A DNA stretch of 64,000 nt from Candidatus Poribacteria bacterium (lineage in GTDB: Bacteria; Poribacteria; WGA-4E; WGA-3G), in the NCBI GenBank assembly GCA_022827625.1, contig JAJEIE010000001.1:1-64000 (forward strand), written 5' to 3'. The notes beneath the pieces are model-generated. The model did not search any database. It saw nothing but the letters and a program-made list of their open reading frames with translations, and had not been told where the DNA came from. A program made the translations under genes and the position numbers. Numbering within the stretch: the stretch's first letter is position 1; the number at the start of each line of letters is the position of its first letter. Shown here piece by piece: positions 53,095 through 62,056 of the stretch.

Positions 53095-53679
53095 TTACTA
53101 CTACTTCTCCTTCTCGTTCTGATCCTACATGTGAACCGAAAATTTGGTGTTCAAAAGTTCCTTTTTTGGACACCACAGACAGTGTGGAAGTATAGCATGT
53201 TAGGAAAGGCGTGTCAAGTGGAATCGTGGTGGGTTTCAGGGCTATTTAGTTTTAAGGTTTTTCGCGCGTTTGAGTGGGCGAGAACGAAGCGTCGGGATTT
53301 GGAAATCCCTCCTACAAGAAAATTGAACGAAGCGTCGGGATTTGGAAATCCCTCCTACAAGAAAATTGAACGAAGCGTCGGGATTTAGAAAAAATCAGAA
53401 TCAACGGTATAAAGCCTATAAAGGCTTTACCGGGTATGAATGCCTTAGGGCATTCCCCGCCTCCTACAAGAAAATTGGGTGTTCTTATTTTCCTTGATAT
53501 TTTTTATTTTTTTTGGTATGCTGCCGATGATGAGTTACAGTATCACTGGATTGGGCGAGTTTTGCTTCGTCCTGTAATAGAGCCATTGAGGCGAATCGCG
53601 CCCTTAAACCACAATTTGTCTTAATTTCCTTAGACTACTTTTCCGATGTTAAGGAACCCGAATAACGGAGTGTGAAAAA
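53095..53679. other. 585-bp gene-free region with tandem and nested repeats
   Basis: Contains the second copy of the composite repeat (from 53239), a 43-bp tandem array and a REP-like hairpin pair inserted into its third unit. No gene is supported; the AT-rich end at 53.5 kb may carry the promoter of the next gene. Confidence 0.65.
53282..53477. repeat. 43-bp tandem repeat, third unit interrupted by a hairpin element
   Basis: Units begin GAACGAAGCGTCGGGATTT at 53282, 53325 and 53368 with exact 43-base spacing; each ends CCTCCTACAAGAAAATT. In the third unit the sequence breaks after GGGATTT (53386), runs through about 72 bases of the AATCAGAATCAACGG hairpin family and resumes with CCTCCTACAAGAAAATT from about 53459. 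Confidence 0.8.
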
Positions 53680-54438
53680 ATGATACATCTAATTAGGTGT
53701 GCCGTGATTTTGACGATACTTGTTTTTGGGGCGTATAGTGTGACTGCGGAAATTTTGTTACAAGAAGATTTTGAAGGTGATCTGGATTTAACAACGAAAT
53801 GGCAGACGGGCCATCCGAAATTTGTCTACCCGAAAGACGGTATCCTCTATTTAAATCAGGGGAAATCCGGTGGGGACTATGTGAGCCTGCGGTCTGTTCA
53901 ACACTTCAACGATATGGTTATCTATTACGAATGGTTCATCATCGAATGGAGTGGACAGGGAGATGGTGGTGGTGCGTTACGGCAGACACCTGATGGTTCT
54001 TATTGGATGCGCTGGTGGGGTCGTAATAGCGTCAAAGTGACAACGAACAAAGCTGGACCTGTTAATGCTTGGCAACCCTTTCCAGCAAAGGGTGGGCCAG
54101 CGCAGTCTAACTACGATGCCGCATCTGACCATTTCATACTCAAAGCGGCGTTGATGACGCAGGAAAAGCGGGTGACCATTCATATATGGGATATTACTGA
54201 TCCAAAGAAAAAGGTACAGGTCGCTGAGTGGGAAGTCAAGGACGATACTTACAAGTCAGGAAATATCAGCTTTGACTGCTGGAAATTCGGTATTTATGGC
54301 GTTGATAATGTGGTTGTTGCTACACCTGAGCATGAAGAAGAGATCTTCGCCGATAACTTTGATCCACAAAAGTTGGCTATTGAACCTGAAGGAAAACTCG
54401 CGATAACGTGGGGAGACCTGAAGTCAAGTGGCTTGTAA
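53680..54438 (+). CDS. Exported beta-sandwich protein of unknown function
   Basis: 252 residues. The signal peptide is VILTILVFGAYSVTA. The mature part begins EILLQEDFEGDLDLTTKWQT and continues with strands rich in Trp and Tyr (VIYYEWFIIEW, YWMRWWGRNSVKV, FDCWKFGIYGVDNVVVA), the look of a concanavalin-type beta-sandwich. It ends GKLAITWGDLKSSGL, the tail shared with 37773 and 42262. The Gfo/Idh/MocA gene follows at 18 bases, so a sugar-related role is likely. Confidence 0.68.
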   Translation: MIHLIRCAVILTILVFGAYSVTAEILLQEDFEGDLDLTTKWQTGHPKFVYPKDGILYLNQGKSGGDYVSLRSVQHFNDMVIYYEWFIIEWSGQGDGGGALRQTPDGSYWMRWWGRNSVKVTTNKAGPVNAWQPFPAKGGPAQSNYDAASDHFILKAALMTQEKRVTIHIWDITDPKKKVQVAEWEVKDDTYKSGNISFDCWKFGIYGVDNVVVATPEHEEEIFADNFDPQKLAIEPEGKLAITWGDLKSSGL

Positions 54439-54456
54439 ACAGAAAGGAATTCGACT

Positions 54457-55437
54457 ATGACGAAATGTGCGCTTATCAGCGGTAGAGGTATGGGGTTAAT
54501 GCACGGTGGGAACTTCCACAACCATCCGGACGCCGAAGTCGTCGCAGTGTGCGATATGGACCCGGAACTTCTCGCGAAAGCAGAAGAACAATTTGGGGCA
54601 CCGGGATATTCATCAATTGAGGAGCTCCTCGCGAATTGCGATGCAGAACTCGTGCTCCTCATTGTGAATGAGACCCGCCGTATTCCACCGCTTCGGCAAT
54701 TGCTCGCAGCCGGACGCAATGTGTTCACGGAGAAACCACTCTGTGGATTAGAGGGACAACATCGTGTACGGGAACCCGATCTCGCTGTTGCAGCACCCGC
54801 TATATCCGCATGGCGCGACTCCGGACTCAAGTTCGGCATTGACTTCAACTACCGATTTATGCACCATTTCCGAAAACTTCACGATGACGTTGCGGAAGGT
54901 CGGTTGGGCGAAATTCGGATGGTACATGCCCGGGCGCACTTCAACTGTTGGTCACACGTTATCGACCAAATCCTCTGGACGATGGGTACACCGGAGTGGG
55001 TGAGCGTTATCGGGAATCCGAAGCAAGATCGCGACTGGGAACGACTGATTCATATCGGTTGGGAAAACGGGGTTATCGGATCCCTGAGCGGCACGAACCT
55101 ATGGGGCTACGATGATCACCCGCTCCGAGTGAAAATCCTTGGTGAGACATCTTACGCTGAAGCACGCGGCTTAGAGGGCTGGTACTGTCGGCGAAAAGCG
55201 AATAGCTCCGAACACGAGGAACTCTGGGAAGCTGAGGATGGCAATCCAGAGATGCCGGAGTCTTTTAAGCGGATGGCGGATGGTGTTATTAAAGCGATGC
55301 ACGCCGATACAGCTTTTCCCGCTGACGGTGAAGCCGCATGGAATGAATTGTTGTTTGAAGCAGCGGTACATCGCTCTGCCTTGCAAAATGGGGCGCGGGT
55401 ATTCCTCTCAGATGTCGAGCACGCAGCGTCCGTCTAA
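54457..55437 (+). CDS. Gfo/Idh/MocA family oxidoreductase
   Basis: 326 residues. The N-terminal Rossmann domain starts CALISGRGMGLMHGGNFHNH and continues AEVVAVCDMDPELLAKAEEQ, with the family's EKP motif at GRNVFTEKPLCG. The C-terminal domain has GLKFGIDFNYRFMHHFRKL and HVIDQILWTMG, where the D and H positions of the active site lie. Such enzymes oxidise or reduce sugars, inositols or sugar derivatives with NAD(P). GTAVFGxGxxG is altered to ISGRGMGLMHGG, but the fold is clear. AAAGGA precedes the ATG. Confidence 0.88.
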   Translation: MTKCALISGRGMGLMHGGNFHNHPDAEVVAVCDMDPELLAKAEEQFGAPGYSSIEELLANCDAELVLLIVNETRRIPPLRQLLAAGRNVFTEKPLCGLEGQHRVREPDLAVAAPAISAWRDSGLKFGIDFNYRFMHHFRKLHDDVAEGRLGEIRMVHARAHFNCWSHVIDQILWTMGTPEWVSVIGNPKQDRDWERLIHIGWENGVIGSLSGTNLWGYDDHPLRVKILGETSYAEARGLEGWYCRRKANSSEHEELWEAEDGNPEMPESFKRMADGVIKAMHADTAFPADGEAAWNELLFEAAVHRSALQNGARVFLSDVEHAASV

Positions 55438-55463
55438 CCGAATGTGCAACGGACAATATTCTT

Positions 55464-55492
55464 GTAGGGGCAGGCATAGGACCTGCCCCTAC
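55464..55492. terminator. Hairpin between convergent genes
   Basis: GTAGGGGCAGG (55464-55474) and CCTGCCCCTAC (55482-55492) form a perfect 11-bp GC-rich stem with a seven-base loop, between the Gfo/Idh/MocA gene and a minus-strand dehydrogenase gene. It probably terminates one or both. No T-run follows, so it may also be a dispersed palindrome. Confidence 0.5.
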
Positions 55493-55503
55493 GCAATTCT
55501 GGT

Positions 55504-56556
55504 TTAGGCAGCACCGCCTTCAACAGCGATCTTAATCGCGTCTTTGCCGTCTAAGTGATAACTGCCATGCAGCGCGTCGAAACCTTTGGACACATCTTCT
55601 AATGGAAGGATGTGACTGACAAACCCTTCAAATAAGTGGGCGTGTTTTTCAAGCATCGGAATGGCGCGGAGGAAATGCTTTCGCTCGAATCCCCAACCGG
55701 CTTCCAATCTCAAGTTTTTACGCATCAGCATCTGATTTGGATTGCAGTCAAAGGAGCCGACATCTACGAAATGTCCATAGACGACGTAAGTTCCGCTATG
55801 CCTGATATAATCCAAGCCTTCAGGGATAGCACCGAGGAAACCCGTGCATTCGTAGACGACATCCGCGCCTTCGCCTTGTGACGTATTTTCTCGGACAATC
55901 TTTTTCCGTTCTTCCGGGTCGGGTACTTCGGCGATGTCAATGATAAGGTCTGCTCCCAATCTCTTCGCCATTTCAAGCCTTCCTGGAGGTCCACCGACGA
56001 CGATCAGCCGACCGGCACCAGAGACTCTCGCCCAATTGAGTGCAAGCAGCCCAATCGGACCCGTTCCTTGAATCACCACTGTATCCCCAAATTCTATTTT
56101 GCCACGTGACACACAATGCGCTGCACAAGAAGCCGGTTCGGCGAGAACAGCGATTTCCGGGGGCAGATCGGTTTTAAGGAACATATTTGTGTCTGGATTT
56201 GAAAGATAGATGTACTCACTGAATCCCCCGCGCAGATACGGTGCTTCTTCCGATGGTGAGAAACCGAGTCCACCACTCGGAGAGAGTGCGATTCTGTCCC
56301 CTTCTTTAACCGGATTTCCGAGGTAATCTGTTTCGACACCTTCCCCGAGCGTCTCAATTACGCCGACGTTCTCGTGTCCGAGGATAATATCGTGTTTGAT
56401 GTGCCCGAATTCCCAGTTGTGGAGGTCGGTGCCACAGATACCACCTAACTCCTGACGTACGAGAACCGTACCGGGGGCGGGATCAACTATCGGATATTCT
56501 CGGACTTCAAAATTTTTGCCACTCATCACGGTGGCACGTGCGGTTCTGGTTGCCAT
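55504..56556 (-). CDS. Zinc-dependent medium-chain alcohol/polyol dehydrogenase
   Basis: 350 residues. The catalytic zinc Cys is in ELGGICGTDLHNWEFG, the His-Glu in IILGHENVGVIETLG, and VLAEPASCAAHCVSRG supplies the next ligand region. The structural four-Cys loop is replaced by a Pro/Gly-rich stretch. The Rossmann fingerprint is VVIQGTGPIGLLALNWARVS, with GADVVYECTG later. It belongs to the sorbitol/threonine dehydrogenase-like MDR group. It shares a strand with a quinone-oxidoreductase-like gene 12 bases upstream and is probably in one operon with it. Substrate not known. Confidence 0.9.
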   Translation of the reverse strand: MATRTARATVMSGKNFEVREYPIVDPAPGTVLVRQELGGICGTDLHNWEFGHIKHDIILGHENVGVIETLGEGVETDYLGNPVKEGDRIALSPSGGLGFSPSEEAPYLRGGFSEYIYLSNPDTNMFLKTDLPPEIAVLAEPASCAAHCVSRGKIEFGDTVVIQGTGPIGLLALNWARVSGAGRLIVVGGPPGRLEMAKRLGADLIIDIAEVPDPEERKKIVRENTSQGEGADVVYECTGFLGAIPEGLDYIRHSGTYVVYGHFVDVGSFDCNPNQMLMRKNLRLEAGWGFERKHFLRAIPMLEKHAHLFEGFVSHILPLEDVSKGFDALHGSYHLDGKDAIKIAVEGGAA

Positions 56557-56568
56557 TGTAAAACTCCT

Positions 56569-57555
56569 TTATACTTTGATGATTATCTTGCCGAGTTTCT
56601 CACCCGTGAAAAGTGCCATAAACGCTTTTGGTGCATTCTCTAAACCTTCTACGATTGTCTCTTCCCACTGTATCTTGCCTTCAGATATCCACTGACGCAT
56701 GTCACGGTAGAATTCAGCGTTGCGTTCCATAAAATCGGTGACGATAAATCCCTGCAATCTAATCCGTTTACCGATCGCGGAACTGAGGTTTGTCGGACCT
56801 GGTGTCGGCTCAATATCGTTGTATTGGGAGATCATGCCACACAGCGGAATACGCCCGTGCATGTTCATCACCGCAAGCGCAGCTTGGAGATGTCTGCCAC
56901 CGACGTTCTCAAAGTAAACATCAAGCCCATCTGGGCAGTACTTCCTGAGCTCGGCTTCCAGATCATCGACATTTTTATAGTTAAAAGCCGCGTCAACGCC
57001 CGCTTTTTCCAGTAGCCACGCGACTTTCTGATCAGAACCGGCACTCGCAACAACTCGACAGCCTTTAATTTTAGCGATTTGGCAGACGATTGAACCCACC
57101 GCGCCTGCCGCTGCGGAGACGAAAACGGTTTCACCTGCTTTGGGCTGACCTATCTCCAGAAAACCGAAATAGGCGGTGCGTCCTGGCATACCGACTGCGC
57201 CTAAGAACGATTGTAGTGGCGCGATCGTCAGATCGACCGGTGTTACACTTTCTGCCGACGCGATGTAATGATCCCGCCATCCGAGCATACCCGTTACATA
57301 ATCTCCAACTTGAAACTGATCGCTGTTGGATTGCACAATCTGACCGGCACATCTGCCTTCCAGCGGTTTGCCGAGTTCGACACCCCGCATAGCCCCCCGC
57401 ATATATGGGTCTACGGATGTGTATAGGTTTTGGACTAATACCTCTCCCTCGGCAGGTTCAGAAAGGGATACCTCCACGAGTTCAAAATCACTTTCTTTGG
57501 GCATACCGACGATCCGATTCTTAAGACGAATTTGCCGACTTACAAGATTCGACAT
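56569..57555 (-). CDS. NADP-dependent oxidoreductase of the CurA/leukotriene B4 dehydrogenase type
   Basis: 328 residues. It lacks zinc ligands and has the pattern of the zinc-free MDR reductases: YTSVDPYMRGAMRG near residue 45, FLGAVGMPGRTAYFGFLEIG, VFVSAAAGAVGSIVCQIAKI and DVYFENVGGRHLQAAL, ending in GKIIIKV. Members reduce alpha,beta-double bonds of enones and aldehydes with NADPH. The gene is first of a two-gene minus-strand unit with a zinc dehydrogenase. Both may detoxify or reduce carbonyl compounds. Confidence 0.9.
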   Translation of the reverse strand: MSNLVSRQIRLKNRIVGMPKESDFELVEVSLSEPAEGEVLVQNLYTSVDPYMRGAMRGVELGKPLEGRCAGQIVQSNSDQFQVGDYVTGMLGWRDHYIASAESVTPVDLTIAPLQSFLGAVGMPGRTAYFGFLEIGQPKAGETVFVSAAAGAVGSIVCQIAKIKGCRVVASAGSDQKVAWLLEKAGVDAAFNYKNVDDLEAELRKYCPDGLDVYFENVGGRHLQAALAVMNMHGRIPLCGMISQYNDIEPTPGPTNLSSAIGKRIRLQGFIVTDFMERNAEFYRDMRQWISEGKIQWEETIVEGLENAPKAFMALFTGEKLGKIIIKV

Positions 57556-57656
57556 TCTGTTCTCCTCTCGACTGATAATTTAATTTATTTAATCGATATT
57601 ATGCAATGATAACATATCTGAGAAAAAAGTCAAGATTGCAGAAATAAAGAATTCGC

Positions 57657-57685
57657 TTGACACTTGCTTGTGAATGTGGTTTGAT
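57657..57685 (+). promoter_or_regulatory. Candidate promoter of the methyltransferase gene
   Basis: TTGACA (57657-57662), 17 bases, TTTGAT (57680-57685). Perfect -35, weak -10; about 55 bases before the start codon at 57740. Confidence 0.35.
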
Positions 57686-57739
57686 TTATGGTGAATACCC
57701 TTAGTTTGTGCGACCCACTACTCATTATTAGGAGAAGAA

Positions 57740-58513
57740 ATGAACGATTCCCTTGGCGAATTTCTGAGAACCGACTTTGGACATGAGGTATACGATAGAT
57801 GGTATCTTGAGCAAGGCAGCTACAATTTTGAGACGCCAGCATTTGTAAGAAGGCACTTCCCTTTCTATGAAAAGGCACTGCTATTGTCTAAAGATGACAA
57901 AATATTAGAGGCGGGTTGCGGGATTGGAAGCTATGCGCGTGAATTTGCACGACGTGGTTATCATGTTGTTGGCATGGACATGTCGTCCAATTTTCTGTCT
58001 GAGGCGCGAAAAATTACACAACGCGAAAATTTAGAAATTGAATATGTTTTGGGTGACTACAATGAATTGGGTTTTGAAGAGAAATTTTCTGTTATTTTCT
58101 TTGAAGGCTCGTTTTTCTACAGGTCCAAAGAGGGTTTGGTGTCGCTCCTAAAACGAAGCTATAAAGCATTGATGCCTAACGGCAGGCTGTACTTTGTGCA
58201 TAAGAATCGATCTATATGGAAGCCAAGGCCCCCGATGGCTAATTGGAGTGAAATTAAGAAAAACGTGTTTGTCCTACAAAAAGCAGAATATGATGAAAGC
58301 GATGGTATAGAAAGATGTGCTTGGCTTAAAATAGATTTAGAGACGCAGAAACATTACAGATGTGATTTTTTTAATCAGCACCTCCGTACAGATGAACTCA
58401 AGGACTGTCTGGTCGCGGCTGGATTTACGGATTTCCGTTTCTATAAAAAGCGTAGATTGGGAGATTTCGATCCTCAGAATGATAGCGACTTTTCTGTAGT
58501 CGCCCAAAAATGA
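57740..58513 (+). CDS. Class I SAM-dependent methyltransferase
   Basis: 257 residues. The AdoMet site is KILEAGCGIGSYAREFARRG (motif I) with VVGMDMSSNFLSEARK (acidic ribose-binding Asp) and YVLGDYNELGF, EEKFSVIFFEGSFFY (motif IV). NGRLYFVHKN follows. The substrate-specific part is unusual and Tyr/Phe-rich, and the acceptor is unknown. AGGAGAAG precedes the ATG. AT content is somewhat higher than in neighbouring genes. A PhyH dioxygenase gene follows after 38 bases, so the two may share a pathway. Confidence 0.82.
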   Translation: MNDSLGEFLRTDFGHEVYDRWYLEQGSYNFETPAFVRRHFPFYEKALLLSKDDKILEAGCGIGSYAREFARRGYHVVGMDMSSNFLSEARKITQRENLEIEYVLGDYNELGFEEKFSVIFFEGSFFYRSKEGLVSLLKRSYKALMPNGRLYFVHKNRSIWKPRPPMANWSEIKKNVFVLQKAEYDESDGIERCAWLKIDLETQKHYRCDFFNQHLRTDELKDCLVAAGFTDFRFYKKRRLGDFDPQNDSDFSVVAQK

Positions 58514-58551
58514 TAGCAACAACCTAAATAGGGTTAGAGGTAACTATTGTT

Positions 58552-59391
58552 ATGAACGTCGAAAGACCCAAAGAGAAATACGATCAGCTAATTGCTGATG
58601 GGTATTGTGTGATTGAAGATGTTTTGAAGGCAGAGATACTTACCCGCCTGCGGACGGTAACTGACGAATTGCTTGACGCGCAGACGGAAGATGAACGCGC
58701 TGCGCATCGCTCATCTGGCAGCATGATTAGCGTGTATATGGATCCGCTGTTCGCTGAATTGGTTGCTTACCGGCGCGCCCTGCAGGCTCTTGAGGCTTTG
58801 GGGTTCTTGAGACCGAAATGGTCGTCGGGCTATGTCATCAGCAAACCGGCGCAGAGTCCACCGCTATTTTGGCATCAAGACTGGTGGGGGTGGGACGATC
58901 CGTGCAGCTACACGGCACTCCCTCAACAGTTGTTTTTGATGTACTATTTGGTTGACACAACGCCTTATAACGGGTGTCTCCGTGTTATTGGCGGCTCGCA
59001 TCTCAATCGACATCCACTGCACGATATACTCCCCAGTGCGCATGGTGACGCATTGCAACGTGTAGAGGATCCGAACCATCCAGCATACCAGCAGATCCAT
59101 GGTGAAGTTGACATACCGGTGAAAGCGGGAGATTTGGTTATCGGCGATTCTCGATTGTTACACGCTTCGCACGGCAATCAATCAGATGAACGCCGGACTG
59201 TGATTACGCTCTGGTATCATCCGTTTTTTGCGTTGTTACCGGTAAGTATGCAAGCACATATCGGGAGACTCCGGCAAAGTTTCGCGTGGTCGGACGCAGA
59301 GTGGGCACGAATCGCCGAACTGGCACCGGTCTGTGACGGCGACGTTGAACCGTTGAAATGGAATCGGAATCCGGGACCTGACTTGAAGTAG
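58552..59391 (+). CDS. Phytanoyl-CoA dioxygenase family protein
   Basis: 279 residues with the Fe(II)/2-oxoglutarate double-stranded beta-helix signature. The His-x-Asp pair is in PLFWHQDWWGWD (His108, Asp110), NGCLRVIGGSHLNRHPLHDI forms the core strand, AGDLVIGDSRLLHASHGNQS gives the distal His (His204 or 207), and RRTVITLWYHP carries the 2-oxoglutarate Arg. Such enzymes hydroxylate small metabolites; in Poribacteria and Planctomycetes they are expanded and mostly uncharacterised. A second, divergent PhyH gene and a sulfatase follow. Confidence 0.9.
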   Translation: MNVERPKEKYDQLIADGYCVIEDVLKAEILTRLRTVTDELLDAQTEDERAAHRSSGSMISVYMDPLFAELVAYRRALQALEALGFLRPKWSSGYVISKPAQSPPLFWHQDWWGWDDPCSYTALPQQLFLMYYLVDTTPYNGCLRVIGGSHLNRHPLHDILPSAHGDALQRVEDPNHPAYQQIHGEVDIPVKAGDLVIGDSRLLHASHGNQSDERRTVITLWYHPFFALLPVSMQAHIGRLRQSFAWSDAEWARIAELAPVCDGDVEPLKWNRNPGPDLK

Positions 59392-59504
59392 TTGAGCTCT
59401 GATATGGGCGGAATTTGGTTTAAAAAAAACTATTTCATGATACACTATACGGCGTGTAGGATTTAAACACGTAATTGTAATATCTGAATGAAAGGTGTTT
59501 TTCT

Positions 59505-60263
59505 ATGACACAATCCCCGATTTTTCATCCTTACACATTTGGTGAAGCAGAACGAAAAAAAATGGATAGCGATGGACATTTCGTTCTTCCAGGCTTGCTC
59601 ACGCCAGACGCGCAAGAGAAACTAACAAACGCACTCTCACATATCCTTGAACTCTCGCGCACGTCAACGGAAGGACATGAACCGAACCGATTTTCAGCGG
59701 AATATAATGCTTATCTCGAAAGCCTAATTGCACACCCGCAGATGCTTGAACTCACACGGAAGGTTTTAGGCGAAGATATCCGATACGATCACTGTGTCAG
59801 TCTAAACCGACCGGGTGGTAATGGTGGTATCGGATGGCACAGCCACGAATATGCAGATGACGATCCGAGTTTAGGGTTCATCCGTATTTTCTTCTATGTC
59901 AACGGATTTGAACCCGAAGATGGCGGTTTAAAGGCTGTTCCGGGAAGCCACCTCTATCGAGATGCCAGGATTCATGCACCGACGGATGAAGCACTCCGTG
60001 AAGGTTGGCTCGCTGGCAGAAAGCATCCAGAGACCAGCGAACCGCTTGAGATCGAGGCGTTGTCGGCACCTTCCGGCACAGTTGCGTTGATGTGGACCCA
60101 TGCCGCACACGCTGTGTCGCCGAGAAAAGAAGATAGTAATACACGGTGGTGTGTCGTCTATGCCTATCGGAATCCTGGCAGACCGTCCCGCGCCCGCTGG
60201 CTTACGCCTGAATTTGAGCGAAAGCCGATTCCCGGTGCAGAAGGATTGATGTCTCTTTATTAG
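59505..60263 (+). CDS. Divergent phytanoyl-CoA dioxygenase family protein
   Basis: 252 residues. The family pattern is kept: DGHFVLPGLLTPDAQEKLTN near the N-terminus, FIRIFFYVNGFEPEDGGLKA, VPGSHLYRD, APSGTVALMWTHAAHAVSPR (distal His) and NTRWCVVYAYRNPG (Arg). The usual H-x-D is replaced by GWHSHEYADDD (His112, Ser113, His114, Glu115), so metal binding may use H-x-H or be impaired. It is related to, but clearly different from, the PhyH gene upstream. The sulfatase gene follows after 47 bases. Confidence 0.82.
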   Translation: MTQSPIFHPYTFGEAERKKMDSDGHFVLPGLLTPDAQEKLTNALSHILELSRTSTEGHEPNRFSAEYNAYLESLIAHPQMLELTRKVLGEDIRYDHCVSLNRPGGNGGIGWHSHEYADDDPSLGFIRIFFYVNGFEPEDGGLKAVPGSHLYRDARIHAPTDEALREGWLAGRKHPETSEPLEIEALSAPSGTVALMWTHAAHAVSPRKEDSNTRWCVVYAYRNPGRPSRARWLTPEFERKPIPGAEGLMSLY

Positions 60264-60276
60264 CAGATAGCAAATT

Positions 60277-60304
60277 GCGAACCGCGAATCGCGAACCGCG
60301 AACA
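60277..60304. repeat. Heptamer tandem repeat (GCGAACC-type x4)
   Basis: GCGAACC, GCGAATC, GCGAACC, GCGAACA, directly before the sulfatase start codon. Third such array in the window. Confidence 0.8.
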
Positions 60305-60310
60305 ACGATT

Positions 60311-61729
60311 ATGCCACAGAATAAACCACACATTCTATTCCTCATCAACGACGAACACCGTCCCGATATCCAGCCAATCGAAGGGGACACGGCTATTCGC
60401 ATGCCGACGCTTTCTCGGTTTATAGAGGAGGGGACCTACTTCCGCAACGCTTATACACCTTCGCCAATTTGCGTCCCTGCCCGACAGAGTTTCCTGTCAG
60501 GTCTTTATCCGCGTAACTGTGGGAGTCTCAACTTCGGTGACCCGATGCCGACAGAAGTCCGGACGATTCCGGGTCAGCTGGGAAACTATGGGTATTACAC
60601 CTGCTGCGCAGGAAAAATGCACTTTGTCGGGACGGATGTGATGCACGGTTGGCGTGAACGGATCGGACGCGATATTATCGGCAATAACGGATATCCGTAT
60701 CCTGCTGTTCGGGATGAACACCACGCACAGATTGAACCGGAACCAGGGACGGGTATGAAACAGAACAAGGTGATTCAAGAGATCCGCGATGCTCAACCCG
60801 GTTTAGGGCAGTGGATGATTCATGACCAATACAATGTGGATGGTGCGCTGCTGTTCCTTGAGGAGTATTTTGTCAACGCCTCCTATGATCGTCCGAAAGC
60901 AAATCCGCTCTGTATGGCGGTAAGTCTCATAGCACCACACTATCCCTATCAGTGTCCGATGGATCTGTTTACCTACTACATGCAGCGGGTGGAGCCCATC
61001 GTTGAAGAACCCAATGAGCAGTTTGAATGCCACGATTTTTTCAGAGTTCGGGTCGGTGAAGACGTTACCTATCGTCAGGCACACCGCGCCACTGCTGCCT
61101 ACTACGGGATGATTGAGTGGATGGACGCACAGTTCAACCGTGTTATCGAGAAACTCGAACACCTGAACGTCTTGGACGATTTTATTATTGTTTTTCTTTC
61201 TGATCACGGTGAGATGCTCGGCACGAAAGGCGTGTGGGAAAAACAGAGTTTCTTTGAGGCTTCCGCTCGCGTGCCACTTTCTATCTGGTACCCGAAGCGA
61301 TTTGGACGAGGACCGAGAATCGTTGAGCAGAATGTTTCCTTGGTCGATCTGTTTCCGACTGTATGCGAGTTAGCAGAAATCCCCGCACCTGATGAACTTG
61401 ATGGACATTCACTCGTGCCGCTGATTGAAGGTAATATGACCGGTTGGCACGACACTGTTTATAGCGAACTCTGGCGCGCCCAAAATGGCCCCTCTGTGAT
61501 GGTCAAAGCGGGCAGTTTGAAGTACTTCCGATTTGACAACAACAAGGGGTGGCCCGAACAACTCTTTGATCTTTCCAAAGACCCAGATGAACGAAACAAC
61601 TTAATTGATACACCCGCCTACGCCGATGCGCTCTTGAAGCTGCGTGCGAAAGCCGATGCTTTACCGCCGCCGCGTCGTAAAGATGAGAACAATAGGTTTA
61701 TTGATCCGTATCGCACGATTTTGAAATAA
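60311..61729 (+). CDS. Sulfatase (formylglycine-type)
   Basis: 472 residues from ATG 60311; a frame extending to 60275 would run through the heptamer array. The N-terminus PHILFLINDEHRPD holds the first calcium Asp/Asn residues. The formylglycine motif is ICVPARQSFLSG (Cys54, C-x-P-x-R), and IVFLSDHGEMLG gives later metal ligands. FDLSKDPDERNNL at the C-terminus is typical of the bacterial arylsulfatase/choline-sulfatase type. The Cys must be converted by a maturase not seen here. No signal peptide, so a cytoplasmic sulfate ester is likely. It closes the PhyH-PhyH-sulfatase group. Confidence 0.93.
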   Translation: MPQNKPHILFLINDEHRPDIQPIEGDTAIRMPTLSRFIEEGTYFRNAYTPSPICVPARQSFLSGLYPRNCGSLNFGDPMPTEVRTIPGQLGNYGYYTCCAGKMHFVGTDVMHGWRERIGRDIIGNNGYPYPAVRDEHHAQIEPEPGTGMKQNKVIQEIRDAQPGLGQWMIHDQYNVDGALLFLEEYFVNASYDRPKANPLCMAVSLIAPHYPYQCPMDLFTYYMQRVEPIVEEPNEQFECHDFFRVRVGEDVTYRQAHRATAAYYGMIEWMDAQFNRVIEKLEHLNVLDDFIIVFLSDHGEMLGTKGVWEKQSFFEASARVPLSIWYPKRFGRGPRIVEQNVSLVDLFPTVCELAEIPAPDELDGHSLVPLIEGNMTGWHDTVYSELWRAQNGPSVMVKAGSLKYFRFDNNKGWPEQLFDLSKDPDERNNLIDTPAYADALLKLRAKADALPPPRRKDENNRFIDPYRTILK

Positions 61730-62056
61730 TAATGACTTGTTCTTAAAACGCTCGAGCATAAACGCATCAGATGATTCCACAAAGGATTCTTGTGAGGTCT
61801 TGCATCATTATTGCGTTAACAATTCGTAAAGTAATAACACCCCTGTGGTAGCTCCTACCCCTGCGGCAGCCCCTTTTCTCCTAAGGGAGAGGCTTCCGGT
61901 CCCGTCCACTGCGGCGGATACAGTTCTATATCGTTGTCCCGGTTGATCATAACGGTTTCTCCACGCTCGCGGACGGAGAACATCCTTTCGATCTACCCAG
62001 ATTTGTTCTTGCACAATACCTGCATTTCAGGGTATATTATATGGAGGTACTAACTT
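61730..62056. other. 327-bp intergenic region
   Basis: Only short palindromes are seen (e.g. around CTCCTAAGGGAGAGGC at 61880). A 68-codon minus frame at 61808-62014 is low in sequence complexity and has no family likeness; it is not called. Confidence 0.5.

Noticed and set aside
53282-53385. CRISPR-like look of the 43-bp direct repeats
   Set aside because: Units are contiguous with no spacers, there are only three, and no cas gene is near.
61808-62014. 68-codon minus-strand frame
   Set aside because: Low-complexity composition from a palindromic intergenic stretch, no start context, no homology recognised.
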